From Echinometra lucunter (lineage: Eukaryota; Echinodermata; Echinoidea; Camarodonta; Echinometridae): a stretch of DNA of 64,000 bases. A program made the position numbers and the translations under genes. The stretch lies in contig CM057157.1 of assembly GCA_029962745.1 (NCBI GenBank), forward strand, positions 30,661,525 through 30,725,524. The letters run 5' to 3'. This document shows positions 37,458-48,772 of this stretch, piece after piece. The notes under the pieces were generated by a model that had not been told where the DNA came from, did no database searches, and saw only the letters and a program-made list of their open reading frames with translations. Every line of letters starts with the position of its first letter. The stretch's first letter is position 1.

Positions 37458-40400
37458 ACTACTACTACTACTACTACTACTGCTGCTGCTACTGCTGCTG
37501 CTACTTACCTAGGGGGCAAAACTCCATTTTCAGGGTTTTTGAGACACGGAATGCTGTAAAAGGTTGTTTGGTGTCAATGTGTTCATGAGATCATCCTGCA
37601 CAACTTCCAGGTGGACTACCTTGAAATTACGCTGCTAAAAAGAAATGGCGGCCATTTTTCCAAAATGGCTGCCCTGTAAACTAGTATTGAACTGTTTTGA
37701 ATGTAAATATTTAATAAAGCATCTATTTTTCACGTATGATACATCGTATTAAAGAGTATTAAATTCCCTACACAGTGATGTCACTTTCGATGGGTTTGAA
37801 GATGATTTGCATAACATTTTTGGCTCAAATATGTGAAATTTTACCATTTTTACCCCAAATCTTAATTGCATCAAAATACATATTTCGGCGTATTTCAATA
37901 GTCCTGATGACTAATAATTTCAGACTTTCTCAAAAATTGTCCATATCTTTGGTCAATATAATATAAAAATTTCAACTTCATCACTTATCTAACAAAAAAG
38001 TTGTAGGACTCTGAAGTTAACACTGTGATATTGACTAATTGCACAGAAATTGGTTGCTAAGGGCTGCCTGCTCCCTAGCAACGTTGGCATCTTGCTATGT
38101 CTAGTGTTCGCTATTTCCATGCAACTTAATGATAAGATATGTGCTGTCTATTGATGTAGTTTGATCGTATTTCATTCATTTATGAATCTTAATTAGTTCC
38201 CAGTGCTATAAAAATAATTGCGCATGTAGCAACCTATGTACAGATAGAAACTAGTGCAGGCTATTGGTGTATTTGGTGTATATAGAATGAGTCCTTTTCT
38301 GATGGTGATAGTCATGATTTGCACTCCAACTCTTAAAAATTATAATTCAAGGTTTGGTCGCCGCCTTCTGTTACATCTCCACTCCTCTCTATCCCGCCTC
38401 ACCCCCCCCCCCCCCAAATGGTTATCTGAAAAGAAATCTGTCAGTGTCTTGCAAGTACTAAGGCAGGTATCCATAGAGTAGTAAAAGATAATTGGTAGAG
38501 GAGAACGAGAGGAAACCCTGCAAACATTGATTGATTGATTGATTAGGTCACTGTGGTTTCCAATAATTGCATATTCATGCTAAAAAAAACTTTTAACAAT
38601 CTTTCCACTTCTTTTTTATTCCCTCTTGTATAAAAATTATATTTGAAAGCAACTACAAAAAACAACAAACCAAACAATACTAATAAACCCATTGTGACTT
38701 TCAACCAACCGGGACAGAGTATCAAGGACTTGCGTTTACCATGTTCATCAAGTTTACAGTATAGCTTGATTTTGATGGCAACTCTTTTGTGTAAGTGGAC
38801 CCTTGTCAGTCAATTTTTAAAGGATCTTTTGAATGCACGCAAAGAAGACACTAAATATGAAAAACAGGAGAGTATTAAAGGGGGCCATTAATGAATAAAC
38901 TTGCAGACTTTCACACAAGTCACAAGAAAAACTCCGAAGATGAAGATCTATCTGCCTGCTTACTGAAAACATTGTCTCGGTTTAACACAGGCAGAGTTTT
39001 AGGTCACGCCCTAACAAATGAGAAACTTGATTATCTGATTACTTCTTTAAACTGCCAGGATGAGGATGTGTAACTTGTTCAATATGATCAGTCATCCCCA
39101 ATAGCTTCCTAGTTTTACCATCCTTAGTGCCTTAATTTGCATCGCCAGAATTCAAATTTGTACAGTTATATTAAAACTATTTTATAAGAATAATTGGATG
39201 GGGTAAATTCTAATGATATAGGAGCAAAAAAAATTGTTGAGCTAGGGAAAGATTTCTTCCTTGAATGATTTCATAATCTTCAAAGCCTATAAGGCATAAG
39301 CAGTACTGTGATGTTTTTATTATTATTTTAATCAATTTCTCGCTTTAAAATAAAAATAAAATGGGCAGGATCAAGTCTGTTGAGGAAGGAGGGGGAGGAC
39401 TAGGAGCTCTGATCCTAAAATAGGAGCTTCGCTAGATATGTGTGCGGAGGTGTCACAGCCAAGGATGAAGAAAACCCGGCAAATTTGACATTTTCATATC
39501 TATCTGCATGGGATGTTATCAATTCTATGCAGCGTTGCTTGCATGTTCTTTCTGTTCGTATATTTGTTTTTATCTCTTCCTGCAGGTATAGCAAAAAATC
39601 CAATGACCTTTTATTTTACTTATTTATTTTTATTTTATTTATTTATTTATCTTTTTTGCTTAGAAAACAATCATTTCAGCTGCATAGTAAGACATTTCAC
39701 AACTCAAAAGAAAATAACGACTTTAATATCTCTTCTCAGTCAAAGTCAACTGATCTTTAGTATCTATATTTTTATTGTTTGATAGCCATTGCAAATACAT
39801 TTGGACCATATAGGATACTAGTACACATAGTTACCTGTATTGGTGAAACTGTAGTAAGGTTAGCTTCTGGGCAAAAAGAGTAGGGTAGTGGGGGGGGGGG
39901 GGGGAAATCCTTATTTGTAAATATCCATCAATTTCCATCAATTTCCCATCAATTTTCATAAAACAATAGTTTGGCAACTTTGGGGGGGGGGGCTCGAATC
40001 TCGAAATGGGCATGTTTTTGAGGGAGTGGGTGTGCGGGATAAGGAATGAGTTCTGAACCCTACATGCTCAGAAAGTTGGTTAAGATCATTGCCGGTTGCT
40101 TATGAACCTGTCAATTTTTCGTAAACAGAAATGTACAGTATGAAACTTAAGTGAATTTTTCTATAAACCAACGTTTGGTTGGTTCATGATAAGAACCTAC
40201 CAAATGTTCATCTAGAAAAATTCTTATTATAATAAAATAGATCTTCAACCAACCTAAAAAACCTTTCTTAGAGGGTATGTTTTTTTTTTTAAATCTTGTT
40301 TAGCACTTGCATGCATGTCTAATTGTATTTCGCCGATGATCCTAATTGGTTTCCTTGACAGTACTATAAATTTAAGGCTAAATGATATGACAAGGGGGAG

Positions 40401-41668
40401 TGAAAAAGGGGGAGCAAGAAGGGTAAGGAATGGGCAGATATGCTAACTATTAATGAGTTGTAGAGACTCTTTCATTTGTTTGTCAATAATTCTCCATTAT
40501 AACAAAGGTAATGGACCAAAGTCTCTCGCTTTTTAGCTTTTATGTGTGTGTGTGTGGGGGGGGGGGGATATGGATACATTAAGAAATTAGGATGTGGTGT
40601 GGAGCAACATCTGAAAAATTTCTTCATGTGATAAAGTCATAGTGTCCTTGTTCTTAATGCATTATTGGACCGATAATCTAGATTTTTATAATAGTCATGA
40701 ACACACGACATACATGTAGATTGCTAGGCACAGACAACAGCAACAGCTTATTAGGATGGGGTGAGAAGGGGCCTAAACATGGCGCAAGAGGGGGTGAACG
40801 AATCGCACAATCTATAATCTTTATCTATATCTTCATCAGTTTCTAGGCGCAGTCGCTTTTTATAGTGCTCATTGGGAATCAATGAAGATTCATACATGAA
40901 TGAAATATGATCAAACTGCATCATTAGACATCACATGTCTTATCAGCTGCATGGAAATAGTAATTACTGGTGGAAATGTCATTCTACATTGCAAGATATC
41001 AACATTGCTAGGGAGCAGGCAGCCCTTAGCAACCAATTTCTGTGCAATTAGTCAATATTAAAGTGTTCAACTTCAGGGTCCTACAACTTTGTTGTTAGAT
41101 AAGTGATGAAGTTGAAATTTTTATATTATATTGACCAAAGATATGGACAATTTTTGAGAAAGTCTGACATTATTAGTCATCAGGACTATTGAAATACGCC
41201 GAAATATGTATTTTGATGCAATTAAGATTTTGGGTAAAAATGATAAAATTTCACATATTTGAGCCAAAAATGTTATGCAAATCATCTTCAAACCCATTGG
41301 AAGTGACATCACTGTGTAGGGAATTTAATACTCTTTAATATGATGTATCATACGTGAAAAATAGATGCTTTATTAAATATTTACATTCAAAACAGTTCAA
41401 TACTAGTTTACAGGGCAGCCATTTTGGAAAAATGGCCGCCATTTCTTTTCAGCAGCGTAATTTCAAGGTAGTCCACCTGGAAGTTGTGCAGGATGATCTC
41501 CTGAACACACTGACACCCAACAACCTTTTACAGCATTCCGTGTCCCTAAAACCTGTCTTGCCCCCTAGGTAACTGCTACTACTACTACTACTGCTACTGC
41601 TGCTGCTGCTGCTGCTGCTACTACTACTGCTACTACTACTACTACTGCTGCTGCTACTACTGCTGCTG

Positions 41669-41700
<32 letters not shown>

Positions 41701-41725
41701 ACTACTACTGCTGCTACTACTACTG

Positions 41726-41757
<32 letters not shown>

Positions 41758-43088
41758 ACTACTATTACTATAACTATAACTCCAACAATAAAACAAAACA
41801 ACAACAAGAAAAAAAATCATATATAAAGGAAAGCAAAGATCAATGTACTTATGATTGGACATCGGTTCAGCAGGAGGAGGACTTTTGGGAAGTTTTGCAA
41901 ATCTTGATGTACCGACATGTTTTGCTTTTGTCATCATGAGCTCTCTAGCGTTCGCAGTAAAGTAAGTTATAGTACAGACGGTTGTTATGGTGATAGCTAG
42001 GATGACCATCATGCTAATGTTTTCCGAGTAGAAATTCGAAGAACGGTGGTAAAGTTTCAGTTTGTGCCGAAGAGGCTTGAGATGATAACGCCTCGCTGTA
42101 AATTAAAGAAAGAAAGGGAAAGATTTTAACTTTTCGAGTTTTTGGTGCAATTTATGAACGAGCAAGAAAAGGAAAGAGAGAAAGACGGAGAGAGAAAGAG
42201 GGAGAGGGAGAGAGAGAGAGAAAGAGAGAAAGAGAGTGGGAAGGAGAGAGAATATTGAAAGCAAAGGGATGTTGATGGATGTAGGCTACCATATAGGTGA
42301 AATGTTTGATAGAAGTAATCGTGAGTTACTCCACGCCCATACATGGCATGAGTACGCGTATAATCAATCATAACTGTATTTCCATGGACCGAGTTTGTAA
42401 CACCATATATATATATATATATATCATTATTATTATTACTATTATTATCATTATTATTGTTATTATTATTATCATCATCACCATGATCATCATCATCATC
42501 ATTATTATTGTTATCAATATTGATATTTGAATTATCATCATTATGATATCAAGAAGTATCACGTCTATTATATCTCAAATTTTCATTATTTAAGACAGTA
42601 AACACTGTCATACCAAACTCGTTCCTTCCAGACATGTTTGTATGGGTGTCATGTCCATAATAACTTCACATATGCACGAGTTGTATGCTGCTATCTAGGA
42701 GTATATAATTTACGTCCACCCACTTGTGAATTAAAACCTTTTTTCCGGCTTAATAAATAAGATTTTGTTATAATTATCTCCAATCACAAATGCATGATTA
42801 AAATCAAAGTCAATTTGATTAATGTTAGTATTTATCTCCCCCCCCCCCCTCCCTTTTACGCTTTGTAAAACAGCCAAACATAAGGATAGTATAGTATCAT
42901 AAAAAGATGCGATGAATTTGAGCAAGATCGGGAAATAAACTTGCGTTCGTACTTTGAAAAAGATGTTATGCCATAATGCTTGCCACCCGGCAATTTGGTC
43001 TTTTGTCAGTGTACTTTCCATAATGTGCGAGGTACGTATACATTTGTAAATAAATAAACACAAGATGATGAAAGATTATCTTACCCAT
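31274..43088 (-). CDS. ST8Sia-type sialyltransferase (Golgi type II membrane enzyme)
   Basis: Transfers sialic acid from CMP-sialic acid, in this family usually in alpha-2,8 linkage onto a sialylated glycan, in the Golgi lumen. Exons: 43088-43085, 42095-41849, 35859-35688, 34885-34773, 32880-32791, 32447-32209, 31506-31274. They sum to 1098 bases, exactly 366 codons with the stop, giving 365 residues. That is typical for ST8Sia enzymes. Order: short basic tail, signal anchor (VILAITITTVCTITYF), Pro-rich stem, N-glycosylation sequons, sialylmotif L (CSVVGNSGIL...SGCGTQID), CNTAPLEPF, sialylmotif S (NPAHFRLVWDFW), motif III (HYFD), motif VS (HDMNKE) and the family's terminal GKC. All catalytic motifs are intact. 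Subfamily and acceptor cannot be fixed by eye. It sits between two cell-surface genes on the same strand. Confidence 0.93.
32209..32447 (-). CDS. ST8Sia-like exon 6: sialylmotif S
   Basis: Runs from FNFLKEEENITSFAKAI to NPAHFRLVWDFWKERKFGSE and TLSTG. This is sialylmotif S (donor and acceptor binding). The DIWLPCF segment also matches the family. Confidence 0.97.
32791..32880 (-). CDS. ST8Sia-like exon 5: CN-APL segment
   Basis: (R)CNTAPLEPFKSDAGLQSNLT, then TMNPSIIER. RCNxAP and the NLTT-NPSI segment follow motif L in ST8Sia proteins; NLT is a glycosylation sequon. Confidence 0.95.
33060..33310 (-). mobile_element. tRNA-derived SINE with (AAT)n tail
   Basis: The minus strand starts at the right with GCATGTTGGCTCAATTGATA (A box) and GTGGGTTCGATCCCC (B box). 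The tail is ATT repeats at 33037-33077. The acceptor stem does not pair, so it is not a functional tRNA. Confidence 0.7.
33360..34080 (+). mobile_element. LINE remnant, AP-endonuclease domain
   Basis: In shifting frames: LCLDILTLSETHV, SGGGVAMYINNN, IEVIVIEL and GVTRTTFTGTDLIFTTSHP. These are the ETxL, GGGVAIYI and TDLIF(S/T) motifs of the LINE EEP endonuclease. Several stops and frameshifts; non-functional. Inside an intron of the sialyltransferase. Confidence 0.75.
34293..34699. mobile_element. TTAA-flanked MITE (piggyBac-like), family A copy 1
   Basis: Terminal inverted repeat CCCATTCGTGACAG with TTAA at both ends (34289-34292 and 34700-34703). TTAA targeting is the piggyBac hallmark. No transposase frame. 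Confidence 0.85.
34773..34885 (-). CDS. ST8Sia-like exon 4: sialylmotif L
   Basis: ASPLEGSHIGRCSVVGNSGI, then LQHSGCGTQIDQSDFVF. CxVVGNSGxLxxSxCGxxID is the donor-binding sialylmotif L of ST8Sia enzymes, including its disulphide cysteine. Confidence 0.97.
35688..35859 (-). CDS. ST8Sia-like exon 3: pre-L-motif region
   Basis: SEWNDLSSNFSAEKDFILTQ continuing to LMDNIPN. Contains two N-glycosylation sequons (NFS and NYS). Similar in position and character to the ST8Sia segment just before sialylmotif L. Confidence 0.85.
36467..36725. mobile_element. MITE of the GGTTC/GAACC family, copy 2
   Basis: Starts ACACTCTTAGAAAA; the interior matches the reverse of 9596-9869, including GGAGGCTCTAAATA. 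Non-coding. Confidence 0.65.
36899..36982. repeat. (TA)n(GA)n microsatellite
   Basis: A TATA run followed by a GA run. Confidence 0.93.
37378..37503. repeat. (CTA/CTG)n microsatellite, left flank
   Basis: Interrupted CTG and CTA triplets. Same strand sense as the tract at 41574-41770, so the two look like one tract split by the foldback element. Confidence 0.9.
37504..41573. mobile_element. 4.1-kb foldback element with ~0.72-kb inverted arms
   Basis: The arms at 37504-38228 and 40848-41573 are reverse complements with modest divergence and end in TTACCTAGGGGGCAA. The 2.6-kb loop has short plus-strand frames (38643-38891 and 38891-39073) that I do not recognise. The element sits between two (CTG/CTA)n tracts and appears to have inserted into one microsatellite. 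It lies in the sialyltransferase intron 2. Confidence 0.8.
41574..41770. repeat. (CTA/CTG)n microsatellite, right flank
   Basis: Mixed CTG/CTA triplets abutting the sialyltransferase exon 2 on its 3' side. Long Ser or Val frames are artefacts. Confidence 0.9.
41849..42095 (-). CDS. ST8Sia-like exon 2: signal anchor and stem
   Basis: Acceptor TTTACAG, donor AA|GTACAT. Encodes a basic N-terminal segment, the hydrophobic anchor starting MMVILAITITTVCT, then a stem with KLPKSPPPAEP. This is the usual layout of a Golgi type II transferase. Confidence 0.85.
43085..43088 (-). CDS. ST8Sia-like exon 1 (start codon, ATG-G)
   Basis: ATGG followed by a GTAAG donor gives M-A in the phase required by exon 2, and a basic cytoplasmic tail (ARRYHLKPLRHK). 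The call rests only on phase and a good donor. An out-of-frame ATG lies 12 bases upstream, and the alternative start at the Met-Met in exon 2 (42012) would leave no cytoplasmic tail. Confidence 0.4.
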
Positions 43089-45071
43089 ATGAGCGTCATG
43101 AGATCGATCAGCAACGAAGAAAGATAAAATTATGTCGAATAAACATTGCGGGCATCTTTATATGGTTTCTCCTGTTAATATGCATTCTGATGTCCTGTAC
43201 ACTGTCATAATTTTAAGTGCACTTATTTTCGTTGTTTGGTGATGCACGACTGCAGTACCTATATGCGTGAAAAGTGTATATCGAACCACATACGTTTTCA
43301 AACGTTTATAGCGGATAACGATTATGTAACAGAACAAAGGTAAGGCATTGAGATGTGTATTCGGGGGGGGGGGGGGGCGATTCAAAGCTTTTCTGTTCTA
43401 AGGGTTCATGACGAGGACGAGACAAGGGATAAAAAGCGGGTATAGCCAATGTTGTTTCCACCGTGGAAATTGCTGGTGTGGTTGTCGTTGTTGCTGTCCT
43501 TGTCGATGAGGATCTTGTCATTGCGCCCTGTTGATGTTTTTTTCATTGTTGTTGATGATGATGTTGAGGTTGTTGTTGCGGAATTCTGCATTTTCTGTTT
43601 CACGTCAAGAAGTTAGAATTAACTCCTTGCATCTACTTGCACCTGTGTGTGCGTGTGTGTGTGGGGGGGGGGTTAAAGTGGTTAATTTGGATACGATTGT
43701 GTTTTTATAGAGTATGGTCTGGTCGATGCACTATATAATACAGGACATCTTACATAATCATTCATCATAAGTACTTCTTCTTCCTCTTCTCCTTCTTCCT
43801 CATATTCTTCTTTTATTCTTCTTCTTCTTCTTCTCCTTTAGAATTGTTGTTTTTAACAGTGGTGCATTCAATTCCACCAAATTTAGTTAAAACTTTCTAG
43901 TATAATATAAAGTTACAAAGTTCTCGCTTTTTGATATTAATTTATGATTGTCTTAAATCGCTAAATATATGTATTATGTAGAAGCTAGAACAAGGTCAAG
44001 GAGCGGAAGCTAAATTTAAAAGGCTCTTTATATTTTGAGAGAAAACACGTAACACGAAAAGAAACAATTAATACCTCTAATAAGTAGGCAAACTATTCAA
44101 TCTTTATTATACAATGTACAAAAGAAAGTTACGTTACATAAACAACAACAAAGAGATTAAAAAGTTATAGGTCAAGAGTGAATCATTCTAGATAACATGT
44201 TGGAATGTATTGTAAAATCGCCGATGTTCTACAGAAATCCAATAAAATACACGTAATAGGTATATGAAAAAGGCAAGAATTAAGTCGAGATTGTGGGTTT
44301 ACATATTCAGGATCCAAAAGATTGAAGTAAATATTCCACAGAATCTATCAGGATACTTATTCCTTTTAACAAGACTTGACACAAGGATATCGCACTCATC
44401 CCGACTCTCATTGCTGTGTCTCGGAACAGAAGTTCCTAGTTTTATACAAACCTTGCACAAATGGCTATAATTACCATTAGGGGAAAGACACATGCATAAT
44501 GACTTGTATCACAACGGTCAACTTACATACTCGTACAGAGGTTCAACCTCAGGACCTCACAGGGAATGCCTTCTCTTTTGATTTTTGCGTAAGTATATGT
44601 AATTGTTTCGTCATGATCGCAATATGTTTCCGTCGATTGCTCCACGACATCCTTCTTCAATATAACATGGAGTATTATATCGCTTCTATGATTAGTCATG
44701 AGAATTCTGAAAACGTGATTGGTCAGCTGGGCTCTGAGGGTTATAGGAATAAAATGGCTGACTCCGAATAATTCTTTACTAATTTTCCCCGGGCAGTACT
44801 GCACATACTTTGTTTGCTATTTCCCTCCTGAGCACTTAACCAAGCTGTAATAGACCAAGCTTATTCGATATCTCAAAATCCTGTCACCCACTTCCTTTGC
44901 CGAAACATAGTCCCACGACGTCCAAAGAGAACTGGATTATGAAAACGAAACTGTGCACATAAGGAATAACTTAATCAAAGTACAAGAAAACAACCTGGAT
45001 TTAGAAAAAATTGCTGTTCGCTAACATTGTTTGCTTATTCATGAAAGCAATTTCAATAAATACACTCCACA

Positions 45072-45584
45072 CTGTAAAAAGTCTTAACACTTTTATAAAC
45101 GCTTTTCTGTAACACTTTCTAAACATTTAAACACGTTTAAATGGAAATCATAAACACTACTAATTAGAAGTTATCATTATCGCTTGTATCCCCGTTTATA
45201 TTTTTTGAACTCTTCATAAACACTCAAACATGTTTACATACACACTAAAACACGTTTAATATGAATATTTTGGAACACTTTGACACGTTTAGACACGTTT
45301 AATATGGAATCATGTGTTCCTAACTTATCGTCTATAAACATCTAAACACACATCTCAACGTGTTTAAGTGTTTATGAAGTGTTCAAGATTCCCAATTAAA
45401 CATATAGGATAAACGTGTCTAAGTGTTTATGAAGTGTTCCAAAACTAAACAGGGACTTTTGATATCATACAGGCGATAATGATTACTTCTAATTAGTAGT
45501 GTTTATGATTTCCATTTAAACGTGTTTAAATGTTTATAAAGTGTTACAGAAAAGCGTTTATAAAAGTGTTAAGACTTTTTACAG
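45072..45584. mobile_element. MITE with ~120-bp inverted arms
   Basis: CTGTAAAAAGTCTTAACACT at the left pairs with AGTGTTAAGACTTTTTACAG at the right. The arms stay paired for over 100 bases. Interior is rich in AAACACGTTTA words. Intergenic. Confidence 0.87.
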
Positions 45585-46008
45585 CATGACCAAGGCAAGT
45601 ACCTCTCAAAACATGTCCCTGCGGAAAACGCTCAAAGTAAGAGCTTCAAACATCCAAGCAAAATAATGATGGTAGTGTCAATTTATTTTGCTTGATTCGA
45701 ACGAATTTCAACATTATTACGTACGTTTACAAACAACATTCTTGCTCCTCAAGTGTTGACAATAGAGTCTTAAATTTTCAGTCTGATTTTCGACGAATTT
45801 GATTTGTCCTGCCTTTTTTCTGAAACATCCAATATGATAAAATTAAAAAGAGTTGAAGCAAACAAACAAAAATATGGATTGTTATCTGTAATCGAATCAC
45901 ATGAAATTGCCTAGAACAATGCAGTATAAACTATTGATTCAAACACGGAAGTTTGACAATGAAATATCATAGATCTTTTATTGAAAGAATACATTCTTAC
46001 ATGCTCCC

Positions 46009-46041
<33 letters not shown>

Positions 46042-46239
46042 ACTCCCCCTCCCCCTCATCCCGCCATCTTCCAGCTCGTAAAGAATTTTTCACAAACCTC
46101 ACTTGGACATAGGGCTATAATTGAAAAGCTTTAATTTGTTTTATGAAGTATGTGAGGATTCCATCCGGACAACCAGAATAAAAAAAGTGACATAACAACT
46201 AATCGCGAGTTGTTCATTGTCTGTGTCATCTCGATACAA

Positions 46240-47090
46240 TGGTTACAGTTCGTTATTCCGAAGGTTCTTTATTCCGAAGATTCGTTTATTCCGAAGGTTC
46301 GTTAAATTCCGAAGGTTCGTTAGTCCGAAGGTTCGTTTTTCCAGTGGTTCGTTAGTCCGATAATGAAAAAAGGTTCGTTATTCCGAAGGTTCGTTATTGC
46401 GAAGGTTCGCTAGTCCGAAATTGAAATAAGGCTCGTTAGTTCGTTAGTTATTTTTGGACTTACGAACCTTATTTCATTTTCGGACTATCGAACCTTCGGA
46501 ATAACAAACCCTATTTCATTTTCGGATTGATGAACCTTCGGAATAATTATTTTGATTTCGGACTAACGAACCTTCGGAATAACGCCACAAATGTTCGGAT
46601 TAACGAACGCTTTTTTCATTTTCGGACTAACGAACATCTAGGTATACGCAATTTGCGTGTTTCGGAATAACGAACCTTCGGAATAACGAACCCTATTTCA
46701 TTTTCGGATTGATGAACCTTCGGAATAATGAACCTTATTTTAATTTCGGACTAACGAACCTTCGGAATAACGCCACAAATGTTCGGATTAACGAACCCTT
46801 TTTCATTTTCGGACTAACGAACGTCTAGGTATACGTAATTTGCGTGTTTCGGAATAACGAACCTTCGGAATAACGAACCCTATTTCATTTTCGGATTGAT
46901 GAACCTTCGGAATAATGAACCTTATTTTAATTTCGGACTAACGAACCTTCGGAATAACGCCACAAATGTTCGGATTAACGAACCCTTTTTCATTTTCGGA
47001 CTAACGAACGTCTAGGTATACGTAATTTGCGTGTTTCGGAATAACGAACCTTCGGAATAACAAACCTTCGGAATAACGAACATCACCCCG
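46240..47090. repeat. satellite of TTCGGAATAACGAACC words with 187-bp higher-order unit
   Basis: From 46240 a simple short-word array (GTTCGTTATTCCGAAG and its reverse). From 46657 a 187-bp unit repeats (starts 46657, 46844, 47031) with near-perfect identity. Confidence 0.9.
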
Positions 47091-47874
47091 ATATAATATG
47101 TATCAAGGTTTCTACAGTGCAATAGAATCATGGCCATGACTTTAAATCAACGCTTATATAGTACTTCAAAGATTCATGTATATCATACACAAAATGAAAA
47201 AAATATGAACGAATAGATTTGGATTATATACTTGATAATAATACAACTATAGAACATAACAATCTTAACTTCATTATGCACTCTTTACACATATTTGAGT
47301 GGAAATCCGCTCGCTAAAAGAGTCATTTTCCATCTTGGAGTTGCATCTAGTTGAATCTACTCCAAAGCAGTGCTGGTAAATCACTCGTTTGAGAGTGCAT
47401 TTCCTAAATCCAGCTTCGAAACAAAGTGATTCTAAACCCATCGACTATCTTTACAATCGGGTGCTGCAATCTACAAGCCCAGCTTTTTAGCTGTCCCCTA
47501 CATTTTCAACCCAATTTAATTGATTTATGTGAATTCTTTTGACATAAGGATGAAACGTAATGCAATAATGCTATACAATGATTTTCCCTTATGTACATAA
47601 AGCTTTGCATTTCTATTTGGAAATGTAAGTGGAAATGGAAATGAAATGAAATGAAATCGTAAAATGAGATTAAAATATGATACTTAGCGCTTTTTATAGA
47701 ATAATTATCCGCTTTGATGACTGCACAGAGGACATCAAAATTTAAGGAAATTTCATAAAAAACGACTGTCATTATGTTTCTCTCAAAAAGGAAAAAAATC
47801 ATTCAGCAGGCAAAGTGTTAGCTGATAAAAAAGAGACCGTATTTCCACTTCTGTACTGGGAATTCCCAGATTAC

Positions 47875-48197
47875 ACACATAGAAAAAAGGTGCAATTTTG
47901 CACCCTTCAAATGCGACACTGGGAGCTCCTTTTAGGGTGCAACTTTGCACCTTTACGAGCTTTTTTTTCCCCTTTGGGGGAAGGTGCAAATTTGCACCTT
48001 TTTGTACGCAAACTTTCTGCACCCTAAAAGGTGCAACTTTGCACCTTTTAGGGTGCAAACGGGCATTTTCGGGTGCAAACAAGAACAAAAAGGTGCAGTT
48101 TTGCACCTTTTTCGTATAGGGTGCAAGATTGCACCCAATAAGGTGCTGCCAGTGTTCCATTTAGGGTGCAAACTTGCACCTTTTTTTCTTAGTGTGT
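47875..48197. mobile_element. MITE of GGTGCAA palindromes
   Basis: Ends ACACATAGAAAAAAGGTGCA and TGCACCTTTTTTTCTTAGTGTGT. Inside is a string of GGGTGCAA...TTGCACC palindromes. It lies just downstream of the duplicated MAM gene terminus. Confidence 0.75.
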
Positions 48198-48232
48198 ATG
48201 AACTGCAAAAAACGCGCACAAAATTCCTTTTA

Positions 48233-48490
48233 TATTCTCCACGAAGTATTTCTTATTATCAAGCAAAATATATCCTCTTTCACAATAAATGATAGCAACA
48301 TTCTACTTATTTGTACCGTTCTGGGAGTTGTCCTGTGATGGGCATTCCCAGATTACAAACTAAAATACACGTGCATATAGTTCATGTATATTCTCCAAGA
48401 AATATTTCTTATTATCAAGCAAAATATATCCTCTATCACAATAAATGACAGTAACATCCTACTTATTTCTATCGTTCTAGGAGTTTTCCT
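48233..48490 (-). repeat. tandem duplication of MAM gene 3' terminus
   Basis: About 100 bases at 48389-48490, which include the last codons and stop, recur at 48233-48334 with scattered changes. In the downstream copy the TAG stop has become CAG in CCCAGAACG. A third partial echo of the adjoining sequence is at 47850-47874. Confidence 0.8.
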
Positions 48491-48772
48491 CGGTCGATGC
48501 TTGTTGGTCTAGTTCCGGTGTGTCGATCGATGGAATCTCCACAGTTTCCTTCTTCTCCTCATTGACGAAGGCGACGTCGTGACTCTTATAATTCATCTCG
48601 GTGACGGTCTGTGAACAGCGATGAACGATGGACTGGATACGACCACGATAGACGTAAACGATGACGGATATGACGGCAACGATGATGAGGACGAGGATGG
48701 TGATACCGGCAGCCATACCGGCTTTGTTACTACGCTGCGATGACTGTTGCTGTGTTGTGACACTCCAAGATC
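48477..48772 (-). CDS. MAM gene terminal exon: stalk, membrane helix, cytoplasmic tail
   Basis: A Gln/Ser-rich stalk, then MAAGITILVLIIVAVISVIV as the membrane helix, YRGR as stop-transfer, and a tail with NYKSHDV, an acidic EEKKETVE stretch and final ASTEENS-stop (48479-48477). 98 codons including stop. No known signalling domain is seen in the tail. Confidence 0.92.

Larger units (their letters stand above)
43089..48232. other. intergenic region between sialyltransferase and MAM gene
   Basis: Contains the 45072 MITE, the 187-bp satellite, the GGTGCAA MITE and a poly-C run at 46010-46041. No coding exon recognised; the sialyltransferase promoter is presumably here. Confidence 0.6.

Noticed and set aside
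38643..39073. Plus-strand frames in the foldback loop as a gene
   Set aside because: Lengths of 82 and 60 codons, no motif I know, no splice support; kept only as a note on the element.
41449..42012. 187-codon frame containing poly-Ser joined to the membrane anchor
   Set aside because: The anchor part is real exon 2, but the frame past 41849 is intron and microsatellite; the AA|GTACAT donor joins in phase to the next exon.
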